Under the pieces are notes generated by a model. That model was not told where the DNA came from. It saw only the letters and a list, made by a program, of their open reading frames with translations, and did not search any database. A DNA stretch of 12,105 nucleotides from an uncultured Collinsella sp. (lineage in GTDB: Bacteria > Actinomycetota > Coriobacteriia > Coriobacteriales > Coriobacteriaceae), in the NCBI GenBank assembly GCA_902465265.1, contig CABQMF010000052.1, forward strand, positions 1-12,105, written 5' to 3'. A program made the translations under genes and the position numbers. Below are positions 1 through 7,412 of the stretch, piece after piece. Within the stretch, counting starts at the first letter, position 1, and each line of letters begins with the position of its first letter.

Positions 1-77
1 AAAACTGGGTGCAACTGGAGTGACGAGACGGCAAAACTATAACCACCGAGTGGGAGTAAACGATATTCGTTGATTTC

Positions 78-119
78 AAGCCTCTGACCTGCGAAAACAG
101 GTCGGGGGCTTCTTATTTT
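78..119 (+). terminator. Intrinsic (Rho-independent) terminator
   Basis: A 14-bp stem pairs 78-91 with 98-111, including two G-U pairs, around the six-base loop CGAAAA. A T-rich tail (CTTATTTT) follows. It would end a + strand transcript entering from the left of the window. The 77 bases before it hold no recognisable gene end. Confidence 0.75.
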
Positions 120-153
120 GCAACCTCTGTGCAACCTTTGCGGTTTCGCGCCC

Positions 154-182
154 CGTGAACAGGGGACGTAGCACTGTTCACG
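154..182. repeat. REP-like palindrome
   Basis: A perfect 9-bp inverted repeat (CGTGAACAG / CTGTTCACG) encloses 11 bases that begin GGGACGTAG. The shape, a palindrome around a GGGGACG core, resembles dispersed palindromic elements in Firmicutes and Coriobacteria that I associate with REP-associated Y1 transposases (RAYT). That link is from memory and a copy count is needed. Just upstream, GCAACCT occurs twice (120-126 and 131-137). Confidence 0.4.
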
Positions 183-204
183 TCTGGGCCCATGTCGGCA
201 CCGA

Positions 205-484
205 TCAATGCCCGCGCTGCTTCTGCTTGCGCTTCAGCTTCCGCTGCTCGAAGCACGTCGCCCGGGATTCCTCGCCAGAGGAGAACTGACCGTTCCTTGC
301 GAAACCGCGAGACCAGCTATATCCGCTTGTTGCGGGCTTGCTTGAGCCAGCTCCTCTTGAAAGAGCCTATACCTCCGAAGAACTTGTTGTACGTCTCACC
401 GTTCTCCTTGGCCTCGTACTTGACCAAGGCAAGTTCGATAGTGTAGAGGTAATCCGCCACTTGCTCGAGGCGGTAGTCGGTCAT
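205..484 (-). pseudogene. Small unrecognised ORF, possibly frameshifted
   Basis: On the minus strand an ATG at 482-484 opens 55 codons to a TAG at 317-319. The peptide (MTDYRLEQVADYLYTIELAL, then a lysine/glutamate-rich part ending near KQARNKRI) has the balanced composition of a real protein, unlike the Arg/Ala/Pro-rich frames across from it. In another frame the reading continues from about 316 to a TGA at 205-207 with a plausible basic tail (KLKRKQKQRGH). This suggests one frameshifted gene or gene fragment. There is no clear Shine-Dalgarno site before the ATG, and the open frame continues upstream without a start that I can justify. I do not recognise the family. Confidence 0.3.
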
Positions 485-517
485 CGAGGTCTTGCGGCGT
501 CGGACGACCCCTTTTGA

Positions 518-673
518 GAGGACCTTGCCCACCGAGTCGTCTCGCCCGCGGAACAGAAGGAGCGCATCCTCGCGACCTTCGGCGACCTGTGCTGCGAGAT
601 GGAGGGCTGCACCATCGTGCAGGGCCCTTTCCAAAGCGAAGTGTCGAGCCGAAGTGTTGAGCGTCGGCCCTGA
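518..673 (+). pseudogene. Remnant of an unrecognised coding sequence
   Basis: This frame is open from just after a TGA at 515-517 to a TGA at 671-673. It encodes a peptide containing SPAEQKERILATFGDLC and EMEGCTIVQGPF. Third codon positions are nearly all G or C until about 635, as in the real genes of this window, but no start codon with a ribosome binding site is present. It is best read as the C-terminal relic of a decayed gene. I do not recognise the family. The last 20 or so codons lose the codon bias, so the true coding part may end earlier than the stop. Confidence 0.3.
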
Positions 674-771
674 ATGTTCAATGGCCGTTGTTTTCTGCCC
701 CTCAAGTGGTGAACTTCTCCTCGGGGCTGTTGATTCCCCCACGCGCCCCCTTCCGTTCTCTGTGTTCCCCT

Positions 772-792
772 TATACTCCTTGTACAAGGAGG
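772..792 (+). promoter_or_regulatory. Candidate -10 box and ribosome binding site of the regulator gene
   Basis: TATACT at 772-777 is a good -10 match. No convincing -35 lies 16-18 bases upstream. AAGGAGG at 786-792 is a full Shine-Dalgarno match nine bases before the ATG at 802 and fixes that start. If the -10 is used, the 5' leader is only about 15-20 bases. Confidence 0.4.
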
Positions 793-801
793 TAAGAAGT
801 C

Positions 802-3543
802 ATGGACAAGACCGCACAGGACAGCTTGGCAAAGAAGCCCGTCGACATGAGGGACAGGATTCTCGAGCATCTCGAGGCCCTCACCTCTGCCGTCTCGCTC
901 GACGACCTTGCCCGTCTGTCCACCTCCGACATCGCCGAGACGCTCATCATCTCCAGGAGTCTGGCGAGCCAGTACCTCAACGACCTTGTTCGCGCCGGCC
1001 TTGTGGTTAAGGTGGCGGGCAGGCCTGTCCGTTATTTTCATCGCCGCGCGTTCCAGAAGCGTTTTCAGGTAAAGCTCTCTGCAAGCGAGTACGCCTCGCT
1101 CGCCGACCTTATCCAGGCGACGGGAATCGCCGATCACCGCGACTTCGCGCGTGCCGTGGGCTTCGACCTGAGCCTCAGCTCCGTTGTCGAGCAGTGCAAG
1201 GCTGCGGTTCAGTACCCTCCGTTTGGCCTACCCATCCTCTTGAGCGGCGGCGTGGGTGTCGGTAAGTCTTTCCTTTCTCGCCTTGTGTACGAGTACGGCA
1301 AGAACCAGGGCTTGCTGTCCCGCGACTCCTCCTATGTGCGCATCGACTGCGCCGGGGTCCCGGACGCCGCCTCGTTCAACGGGCTTCTTGACGAGTCGAT
1401 CGCGAAATCGCGCGGGGGTGTGGTTTTTGTCAACGGCATCGAGGCACTCTCTCCCTCTGCGATGGAGCACTGCCTTGCGACGGCCCTCGGGCTCGATGCC
1501 TCCCAGGATGCGCCGCGCGCTCGCCTCGTTCTTTCGACGACGCTTTCCGCCGATGACCTGAAGGTTTCCTCGGCCTACAGCAAAATGCCCATCTGTGCCC
1601 GCGTCCCCTCACTCAAGGAGCGGACCCCCGAGGAGCGCGAGGATCTCATCTTGAGCTTCCTGCGCAGCGAGGGGTGCCGAATCGGTTCTGATGTGAAGAT
1701 CAGCCGCGGCGCATACCGTTGCCTCGTGAACGCGGACTTTTCCGATAACATCGCCGGCTTGCGCGCCTGCGTGACGAACTGCTGCGCCAAAGCGTTCCTC
1801 AATCGCGAGGGCGACTACGTCGTCGTTCGCCCGTATCTTCTTCCCAGCGGGCTCCTCTCCTCCGCGCAGATCGATCAACAGCCCGATGATGGCGTTCTGA
1901 TCGACGCGTCCCTGGATGCCGCCGAGAGCACAGGGCCGGTCGAGCAGGCGCTCGATGCCTTGTGCTCTCTCGATGAGCGATTCTGCGCCGGGGAGCTCTC
2001 TGTCTCCGAGCTCGTCTCGCAAGCTGTCTCCGCTGTGCGCGGCGTTGAGGATCACTTGATCTTCGGCCGCGGCGTTACCTCCTCGAGGTCGCGCGCCTTC
2101 GAGCGCATCGTGGGCGCGGTCCTTGCCGACGCAGGCTCTTCTTATGGCATCGAGCTTTCGAGGAAGGTCGCTTTTCTACTGGCCCAGGAGATTTGCCTGC
2201 AGTTGTGGCCGGGCATCGGTCTGGCTAAGCGAAAGTCTGCCTGTGCGGAGCAAATCTCCCATCTCCTCGGTGCCGTGACCTCCGAATTACCGTTTGCCTC
2301 GAGCGTCTCCGATCAGGTCGCCGCAGACGTGGAAGGGGCGCTGGGAATCTCGCTCGATCACTTCACGAAGACGCTTCTGACGCTGTGCGTCGCATCGGAG
2401 TCTCGCGACGCGAAGGCCCTTCGAACGCTCTGCGTCATCTTGTCCCACGGCTACTCAACGGCGACGAGCATCGCCGACGCGGCGAACCGTATGCTCGGCA
2501 TGCATGTGTACGAGGCGGTCGACATGCCCTACGACCAGCAGCTGAAGGACATCGTCGGTCCGCTCCAGCGCCTCGTCGACCGCCATTCCTACTGCACCGG
2601 GGTCGTGTTCCTCGTCGACATGGGCTCCTTGGAGGAGGCCTATAAGGCCCTCGAGAACGTTACCGACTCCACTATCGGCGTGGTGAACAACGTCTCTACC
2701 GGTCTTGCGCTCGAGATCGGGGTCGGGCTGCTCGGCGGCAAGTCCATCGCCGAGGTTCTTGGCGATGCGACCGCCGCGTGCGTGACGCACTGCAAGGTGA
2801 TCGAGCGCGTCAACCGTGAGGACGCCATCGTCTTCTGCTCCGAGTCCGGGGTCGACGCCGCGGAGAGGATACGCCAGCTCGTCTCGCAGAGCCTCCCGCG
2901 CACCATAGGCGCGCGCCTGCTCACGAGGCCCTTCAAGCAGCTCGTCGCGAACGGGTCGAATGACGCCGTTTTCTCCGAGCACCGCGTCTGCGCCGTCATC
3001 GGCACGGGAGACCCCGGGGTCGCCTCCGTCCCCTTCGTCGCCCTCGAGGACATCATGTCGACGGCGTCCGCCTCTAAGGTTGATGCCGTGTTCGGCAGGT
3101 GGCTTGACGCTTCCGAGCTCTCTTCTTTCCACGAGAAGCTGCTCTCGAACATGACGCTGCAGAACGTCATCCGCTCCATCACCATCCTCGACCCGGAGCG
3201 GCTATTCCACGAGATCGAGAGCGCCGTGCACGAGCTTCAGCGCAGGACAGGCGAGAAGATCGGCAGCAACGCCATCATTGGGCTCTACGTCCACCTCTGC
3301 TGTCTCGTCGAGCGCCTTGTTACCAGAAACCCCATTGAGACCTACGTTGGTCAGGACCGCTTCGAGGAGGAGCGTGCCGATTTCATCGAGTCCTTCAGGC
3401 AGAGCTTCTCGAGCATCTCGACGCGCTATCGCGTAGAGGTTCCCGTAAGCGAGATCGCATATGTCTTCGACTACATAAGCGTGAGCGCCGCCCCGGCGCG
3501 AGAAGAGCGCCTCGGCTCCTCGGACCTCCTGCTCGACGAGTGA
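802..3543 (+). CDS. LevR-like PTS-controlled transcriptional regulator, degenerate AAA+ domain
   Basis: This is a 913-aa regulator of the neighbouring mannose-family PTS genes. An N-terminal winged helix lies at about residues 12-80. An AAA+ domain at about 115-335 has Walker A GGVGVGKS (149-156). Residues 542-660 form an EIIA-Man-like domain with VILSHGYSTATSIADAAN, where His549 is the likely phospho-acceptor, and a DMPYD motif (574-578). Residues 661-760 match the LevR segment ending VIGTGDPGVASVPF. A C-terminal PRD at about 775-890 carries His831 in YVHLCCLVERL. A first PRD would fall at about 430-530, but I see no clear conserved histidine there. The Walker B acidic pair is replaced (VVFVNGIEAL, N211-G212) and the GAFTGA loop is missing, so sigma-54 activation is unlikely. 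In LevR relatives, phosphorylation by PTS proteins couples activity to sugar flux. Family assignment is firm; mechanism is open. Confidence 0.85.
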   Translation: MDKTAQDSLAKKPVDMRDRILEHLEALTSAVSLDDLARLSTSDIAETLIISRSLASQYLNDLVRAGLVVKVAGRPVRYFHRRAFQKRFQVKLSASEYASLADLIQATGIADHRDFARAVGFDLSLSSVVEQCKAAVQYPPFGLPILLSGGVGVGKSFLSRLVYEYGKNQGLLSRDSSYVRIDCAGVPDAASFNGLLDESIAKSRGGVVFVNGIEALSPSAMEHCLATALGLDASQDAPRARLVLSTTLSADDLKVSSAYSKMPICARVPSLKERTPEEREDLILSFLRSEGCRIGSDVKISRGAYRCLVNADFSDNIAGLRACVTNCCAKAFLNREGDYVVVRPYLLPSGLLSSAQIDQQPDDGVLIDASLDAAESTGPVEQALDALCSLDERFCAGELSVSELVSQAVSAVRGVEDHLIFGRGVTSSRSRAFERIVGAVLADAGSSYGIELSRKVAFLLAQEICLQLWPGIGLAKRKSACAEQISHLLGAVTSELPFASSVSDQVAADVEGALGISLDHFTKTLLTLCVASESRDAKALRTLCVILSHGYSTATSIADAANRMLGMHVYEAVDMPYDQQLKDIVGPLQRLVDRHSYCTGVVFLVDMGSLEEAYKALENVTDSTIGVVNNVSTGLALEIGVGLLGGKSIAEVLGDATAACVTHCKVIERVNREDAIVFCSESGVDAAERIRQLVSQSLPRTIGARLLTRPFKQLVANGSNDAVFSEHRVCAVIGTGDPGVASVPFVALEDIMSTASASKVDAVFGRWLDASELSSFHEKLLSNMTLQNVIRSITILDPERLFHEIESAVHELQRRTGEKIGSNAIIGLYVHLCCLVERLVTRNPIETYVGQDRFEEERADFIESFRQSFSSISTRYRVEVPVSEIAYVFDYISVSAAPAREERLGSSDLLLDE

Positions 3544-3564
3544 CCTTCCCCGCGCCGCCGCAAG

Positions 3565-3625
3565 CTGACTGCGCGTCCTCAATAATCCGATAACCCCTTG
3601 CCCGGCGCGAATCCGGATAGCGCCG
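3565..3625 (+). promoter_or_regulatory. Candidate promoter and palindromic operator of the PTS operon
   Basis: In the 123-bp gap before the IIB gene, CTGACT (3565-3570) and GATAAC (3589-3594) are 18 bases apart, each with four of six consensus matches. Directly downstream is a nested palindrome: CGGCGC (3603-3608) and GCGCCG (3620-3625) surround ATCCGGAT (3611-3618). It would sit at or just after the start of transcription. I see no -24/-12 sigma-54 promoter (TGGCAC-N5-TTGC) in the gap. The palindrome is seen directly; its role is inferred. Confidence 0.35.
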
Positions 3626-3666
3626 AGGCAGTACCGAACGTAAAACTTCATTTGATAGGAGCAAAC

Positions 3667-4140
3667 ATGAGTGTTGTTATGGCACGAATCGACAATCGCC
3701 TGCTTCACGGCATCATCGTGACGCAGTGGGCCCCGGTGTCGGGCGCGACCCGAGTCATGGTCATCGACGACAAGGTCGCCGGCGACGAGGTCCTGAAGTC
3801 CACTATGAGGATGGCGCGCCCCGCGGGCATGGCCGTCTCGATCATCTCCGAGCAGACCGCGCTCAAGAACTTCGCGGCGGGCAAGTACGACCGCGAGAAG
3901 GTCTTTGTCATCGCCAAGGAGCCCGAGACGATCCTTCACCTGGTCGAGTCGGGCATCGAGCTCCCGTCGCTGATCGTCGGCGGCTCGCTCGTCAAGGAGG
4001 GCGGCGTCCAGCTCACCCAGCGCGCCTATGCCTCCGCCGAGAACGTCCAGAGCTACAAGGCGCTCATCGCCCGCGGCGTCAAGGTGACGGCACAGTTCGT
4101 GCCCGCCGACAAGCCCGTCTCCGTCGCCGACCTCATCTAA
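3667..4140 (+). CDS. Mannose-family PTS component IIB
   Basis: This 157-aa protein is the cytoplasmic IIB phosphocarrier, which receives phosphate from IIA and passes it to the sugar at IIC/IID. The N-terminus MARIDNRLLHGIIVTQWA is the IIB-Man signature, with His14 as the phosphorylation site. Length is normal for the family (about 160). The ATG at 3667 is chosen because the signature starts only a few residues in and TAGGAG lies at 3655-3660. An upstream extension of the same frame to 3598 has no support. The stop overlaps the start of the GGAGGG site of the IIC gene, so translation is tightly linked. Substrate cannot be read from IIB alone. Confidence 0.92.
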   Translation: MSVVMARIDNRLLHGIIVTQWAPVSGATRVMVIDDKVAGDEVLKSTMRMARPAGMAVSIISEQTALKNFAAGKYDREKVFVIAKEPETILHLVESGIELPSLIVGGSLVKEGGVQLTQRAYASAENVQSYKALIARGVKVTAQFVPADKPVSVADLI

Positions 4141-4149
4141 GGAGGGATC

Positions 4150-4935
4150 ATGGTCAACTTCACTATCCTGCAGGTCGTCCTTTTGACCCTGCTGGCCTTC
4201 ATCAAGCACGTGGACTACTACGGCATCCCGATGATCTTCGTCAACTATGCCGTCTTCTGGGGCCTTATCACCGGCGTCGTCATGGGCGACTGGCAGACCG
4301 GCCTCGTCATCGGCGGCACCATCCAGCTCATGCAGCTCGGCGTCGCGGGCTTCGGCGGCTCGTCGATTCCCGACTACGGCACGATGGCCATCATCGCCAC
4401 CGCCTACGGCGTGACCCTGGGCGCGGACACGGGCCTCGCCATCGGCCTGCCGGTCGGCATGCTCGGCATCCAGCTCGACGTCATCGTCAAGATCCTCAAC
4501 GGCTTCGTCGTCGAGAAGTCCCAGAAGTTCTGCAACGAGGGTAAGTTCAATCAGATGAACGCCATCCTGTGGGTCTGCCCCGCGCTCTTCGGCCTGTGCG
4601 CCGCCCTGCCCGTCTTTGTCTCCGTGACGCTCGGCCAGCCCGCCGTCAACTGGCTCCTCGAGGTCATGCCTCAGTGGTTCCTCTCCGGCCTCACCCTCGC
4701 CGGCAAGATGCTCCCGGCCATCGGTATCGCCATGCTGCTCCGCTACATGCCCACCGGCAAGTACTTCCAGTACCTGCTCGTCGGCTTCTTCCTCTCGGCC
4801 TTCCTGAACGTGCCCATCATCGGCGCCGCCATCGTCGGCGTTGCCCTCGCGATCGCGTTCTACCAGCGTGCCGAGAGGGACACCGAGCTCGCCGCCCACG
4901 CTTCCGCAGACGCCTTCATCGGAGAGGATGAGTAA
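4150..4935 (+). CDS. Mannose-family PTS component IIC (membrane permease)
   Basis: A 261-aa hydrophobic protein with several membrane segments, it forms the sugar channel together with IID. The family motif appears at about residues 52-80: GLVIGGTIQLMQLGVAGFGG followed by a conserved PDYGTMAII stretch. The tail from about residue 238 is charged and probably cytoplasmic. GGAGGG ends four bases before the ATG. It starts nine bases after the IIB stop and ends two bases before the IID start, so IIB, IIC and IID are one transcription and translation unit. The family includes transporters for mannose, fructose, sorbose, N-acetylgalactosamine and others; the sequence alone does not separate them. 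Confidence 0.92.
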   Translation: MVNFTILQVVLLTLLAFIKHVDYYGIPMIFVNYAVFWGLITGVVMGDWQTGLVIGGTIQLMQLGVAGFGGSSIPDYGTMAIIATAYGVTLGADTGLAIGLPVGMLGIQLDVIVKILNGFVVEKSQKFCNEGKFNQMNAILWVCPALFGLCAALPVFVSVTLGQPAVNWLLEVMPQWFLSGLTLAGKMLPAIGIAMLLRYMPTGKYFQYLLVGFFLSAFLNVPIIGAAIVGVALAIAFYQRAERDTELAAHASADAFIGEDE

Positions 4936-4937
4936 CC

Positions 4938-5771
4938 ATGGAAAACGAGAACATCACCGCCGTCGCCGAGGGCAAGCCCTCCGGCTACAAGGTCACCAAG
5001 AAGGATCTGCGCAACGCGAACTGGCGCTGGCTCATGAGCGTGTGCACCTTCAACTACCAGACCCAGCAGGGCGCCTCAGTCGCCTACGCCCTCTCGCCGG
5101 TCCTGAGGAAGATCTACACGAACGACGAGGACTATAAGCAAGCGCTCAACAACCACTTCCGCTACTACAATACCCAGCCTTGGCTCGCCGCCATCATCCT
5201 TGGCGCCTGCGTGGCCATGGAGGAACGCGACGGCCTAGCGGCGGCGGACGCCGTCCAAGACCTGAAGATCGGCACCATGGGACCGCTCGCCGGCGTCGGC
5301 GACTCCCTGCTCATGACCATGATCCCGACCATCATGGGCTCCATCGCCGCCTACATGGCCATCGAGGGCAACCCCGTGGGAGCCGGCATCTGGTTCGCGC
5401 TCATCCTGGCCATCTTCTGGGTCCGCATGCACGCCCTCGAGTTCGGCTACAAGCAGGGCGTGAAGCTCGTCACCGACTTCAGCGAGAAGCTTCCCAACCT
5501 CACTGCCGCCGCCTCCGTGCTCGGCCTCACCGTGGTCGGCTGCCTCATCGCCTCGGTCATCGGCGTCACCTGCCCGATTAGCTTCAGCTTCGGCGACGTC
5601 TCGATGGAGATTCAGCCGCTGCTCGACAAGATCCTGCCTGCCATGATCCCCGCCGCCATCACAGGAAGCGCGTATTACCTTCTTACCAAGAAGAACGCGA
5701 GCATGACGGCCCTCATCCTCGTGGTGATCGTCCTCGCGATGGTCGCCTCCGCCGCCGGCATCCTTGCCTAG
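4938..5771 (+). CDS. Mannose-family PTS component IID (membrane permease)
   Basis: This 277-aa partner of IIC completes the membrane channel specific to the mannose-type PTS. Motifs seen are VTKKDLRNANWRWL near the N-terminus, YYNTQPWLAA at about 74-83, and the signature DLKIGTMGPLAGVGDSLLMT at about 108-127. C-terminal hydrophobic segments end the protein. The ribosome binding site (GGAGAGG) lies inside the last codons of the IIC gene. Length is typical (about 270-280). The gene order IIB-IIC-IID-IIA is that of the aga-type clusters rather than the IIA-first order of B. subtilis levDEFG. Confidence 0.93.
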   Translation: MENENITAVAEGKPSGYKVTKKDLRNANWRWLMSVCTFNYQTQQGASVAYALSPVLRKIYTNDEDYKQALNNHFRYYNTQPWLAAIILGACVAMEERDGLAAADAVQDLKIGTMGPLAGVGDSLLMTMIPTIMGSIAAYMAIEGNPVGAGIWFALILAIFWVRMHALEFGYKQGVKLVTDFSEKLPNLTAAASVLGLTVVGCLIASVIGVTCPISFSFGDVSMEIQPLLDKILPAMIPAAITGSAYYLLTKKNASMTALILVVIVLAMVASAAGILA

Positions 5772-5797
5772 CTTCGACCCAAGAGATTGGTGAATCA

Positions 5798-6196
5798 ATG
5801 AGAAAGATAGTTGTGGCGAGCCATTCCCTTCTCGCCCAGGGCTTCAAGGACACCCTCGAGTTCCTTACGGGTAAGAGCGACGCCGTCAACGCCGTGTGCG
5901 CCTACGTGAACGACAACGGCGAGGGGCTCGACGCGGCGGTCGAGGCGGCTCTTTCGGGCACTGACGAGGTCGTCGTCCTCACCGACGCGCTCGGCGGCAG
6001 CGTGAACCAGCGCTTCTCCCGCTTCGCCTCCGACCGGATCCACGTGATCGCGGGTGTCAACCTCCCGCTCGCCATGACGGTCGCGCTCGCGCGCCCCGAC
6101 GAGAAACTCGACTTCGACGCCCTCGTCGACGAGGCGCGCCAGCAGATCGTCTACGTGAACGGTGCCAGTTCCGCCGAGTGCGAAGACGACGAATAG
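5798..6196 (+). CDS. Mannose-family PTS component IIA
   Basis: A 132-aa cytoplasmic phosphocarrier, it accepts phosphate from HPr and donates it to IIB. MRKIVVASHSLLAQGFKDTL carries the active-site His9 in the usual place after the first beta strand. Length is normal for a stand-alone IIA. The gene begins 26 bases after the IID stop, behind a weak ribosome binding site (GGTGAATCA), so it may be translated less efficiently than its neighbours. The final residues (SSAECEDDE) are acidic. It may also phosphorylate the LevR-like regulator, as in related systems, which is inference here. Confidence 0.9.
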   Translation: MRKIVVASHSLLAQGFKDTLEFLTGKSDAVNAVCAYVNDNGEGLDAAVEAALSGTDEVVVLTDALGGSVNQRFSRFASDRIHVIAGVNLPLAMTVALARPDEKLDFDALVDEARQQIVYVNGASSAECEDDE

Positions 6197-6208
6197 AGGA
6201 GGTCGACG

Positions 6209-7333
6209 ATGAGAGAGTTCCTTAAGGACGTGTGGATGCACGGCGGTGAGGAAAGCCGCGCCATCACCCCCGAGAACATCACGGGCGAGAAGGGCCGTGC
6301 CGCCATGTCGGCCAGCCACCTCGGCGTCGGCCGCAAGGGCTCGTGCTGCGTGCCCCTTGAGTCCGGCGAGACCATCACGCTCGCGGACATCGAGGGCCCC
6401 GGCATCATCCGCCACATCTGGATGACCGTCCCCGACAAGACCGCCGCCGGCAGCTTCGTCATGCGCGACCTCGTGCTGCGCTTCTACTGGGACGACGAGG
6501 AGACCCCCTCGGTCGAGTGCCCTGTCGGCGACTTCTTCTGCAACGGCTTCGGTGAGCGCGCCATCGTCAACTCGATGCCCATCTGCGTGAACCCGACGGG
6601 CGGCATGAACTGCTACTTCGAGATGCCTTTCAGGAAGCACGCCAAGGTCACGCTTACGAGCGAGCACCCCGGGTTCATTAAGTACATCTTCTACACGTTC
6701 AACTACGCGCTCACCGACGTGCCGGACGACGCCATGTACTTCCACGCCCGTTTTAACCGCGAGCGCAGCACCCGCAGGGGCGTCGACTACACCGTGCTCG
6801 ACGGCGTGCGCGGTAAGGGCTACTACGTCGGCACCTACATGGCCCTGTGCGCCCTGGAGCGCTATTGGTGGGGCGAGGGCGAGATGAAGTTCTTCCTCGA
6901 CGGCGACGAGGAGTTCCCCACGGTCACCTCGACGGGAGCCGAGGACTACTTCGGCGGTGCCTGGGCCTTCCTCGACAGGCCGCCCCACGCACTGCCCGAG
7001 GCGCAGTGCTTCAACACGCTGTTCGCCGGCTACCCGTACCGCTCGACGCGCGACGCCACGCGCGACCGCTTCAGCGCGGGCAAGCCGAACCCGAACCCGA
7101 TGCTCGCGACCAACGACGACGCGCTGCCCAGGCACGGCCTCTACAGGTGGCACCTTCCCGACCCGATCTCGTTCAAGGAGGACCTGCGCGTGACGTTCCA
7201 GGACCTCGGCAACGACGACATCAAGCTCTACGAGCGCGAGGACGACATCTCCACCGTCGCCTACTGGTACCAAAGCGAGCCGCACGCCGTGCTCGCCCCG
7301 TTTGCCGCAAGGCAGGACCGCGTGCCCAGGTAG
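6209..7333 (+). CDS. GH172 (DUF2961) glycosidase, probably cytoplasmic alpha-furanosidase
   Basis: This 374-aa protein belongs to the former DUF2961 family, now GH172. Characterised members are difructose dianhydride I synthase/hydrolases (alpha-D-fructofuranosidases) and alpha-D-arabinofuranosidases. Family blocks seen: SGETITLADIEGPGIIRHIW (52-71), GGMNCYFEMPF (131-141), KGYYVGTY (203-210), WWGEGEMKFFLDGDEEFP (220-237) and STGAEDYFGGAW (241-252). Glu224 and Glu245, 21 residues apart in the two most conserved blocks, are the best candidates for the catalytic pair. There is no signal peptide, so the substrate must be imported, which fits the PTS just upstream. GGAGG lies seven bases before the ATG and the gene starts 12 bases after the IIA stop. 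The substrate, fructo- or arabinofuranoside, is inferred from family and neighbours. Confidence 0.85.
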   Translation: MREFLKDVWMHGGEESRAITPENITGEKGRAAMSASHLGVGRKGSCCVPLESGETITLADIEGPGIIRHIWMTVPDKTAAGSFVMRDLVLRFYWDDEETPSVECPVGDFFCNGFGERAIVNSMPICVNPTGGMNCYFEMPFRKHAKVTLTSEHPGFIKYIFYTFNYALTDVPDDAMYFHARFNRERSTRRGVDYTVLDGVRGKGYYVGTYMALCALERYWWGEGEMKFFLDGDEEFPTVTSTGAEDYFGGAWAFLDRPPHALPEAQCFNTLFAGYPYRSTRDATRDRFSAGKPNPNPMLATNDDALPRHGLYRWHLPDPISFKEDLRVTFQDLGNDDIKLYEREDDISTVAYWYQSEPHAVLAPFAARQDRVPR

Positions 7334-7360
7334 GGTCGCCTCGAAACAAGCCAACGTTAT

Positions 7361-7400
7361 GGGCGCCCGCGGTTGACCATGACTGCGGGCGTCCCTTTGT
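7361..7400 (+). terminator. Possible intraoperonic attenuator hairpin
   Basis: In the 79-bp gap between the GH172 and kinase genes, GGGCGCCCGC (7361-7370) pairs with GCGGGCGTCCC (7385-7395) with one bulged base and a 14-base loop, followed by TTTGT. The stem is strong but the T tract is short, so partial termination or mRNA processing is more likely than full termination. The kinase ribosome binding site (AAGGAGG) follows at once. Confidence 0.4.
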
Positions 7401-7412
7401 AAGGAGGATCAC

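Noticed and set aside
492..1010. 172-codon + strand frame running into the regulator gene
   Set aside because: Arg/Pro/Ser-rich, no ribosome binding site, and it overlaps the regulator coding sequence in another frame.
2455..3132. 225-codon minus-strand frame inside the regulator gene
   Set aside because: Shadow of high-GC coding sequence with no motif or start signal.
3541..3666. Sigma-54 (-24/-12) promoter expected from a LevR-type regulator
   Set aside because: No TGGC...TTGC pair with the right spacing is present; only TTGC at 3598 occurs, without its partner.
3202..4899. 565-codon open frame on the minus strand opposite the end of the regulator gene and the IIB/IIC genes
   Set aside because: Its Asp/Glu/Gly/His/Val-rich repetitive composition is typical of the antisense frame of a high-GC gene. 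The opposite strand has clear PTS motifs.
5795..7354. 519-codon open frame on the minus strand opposite the IIA and GH172 genes
   Set aside because: Antisense shadow: no ribosome binding site or family motif, whereas the + strand frames carry conserved motifs and starts.
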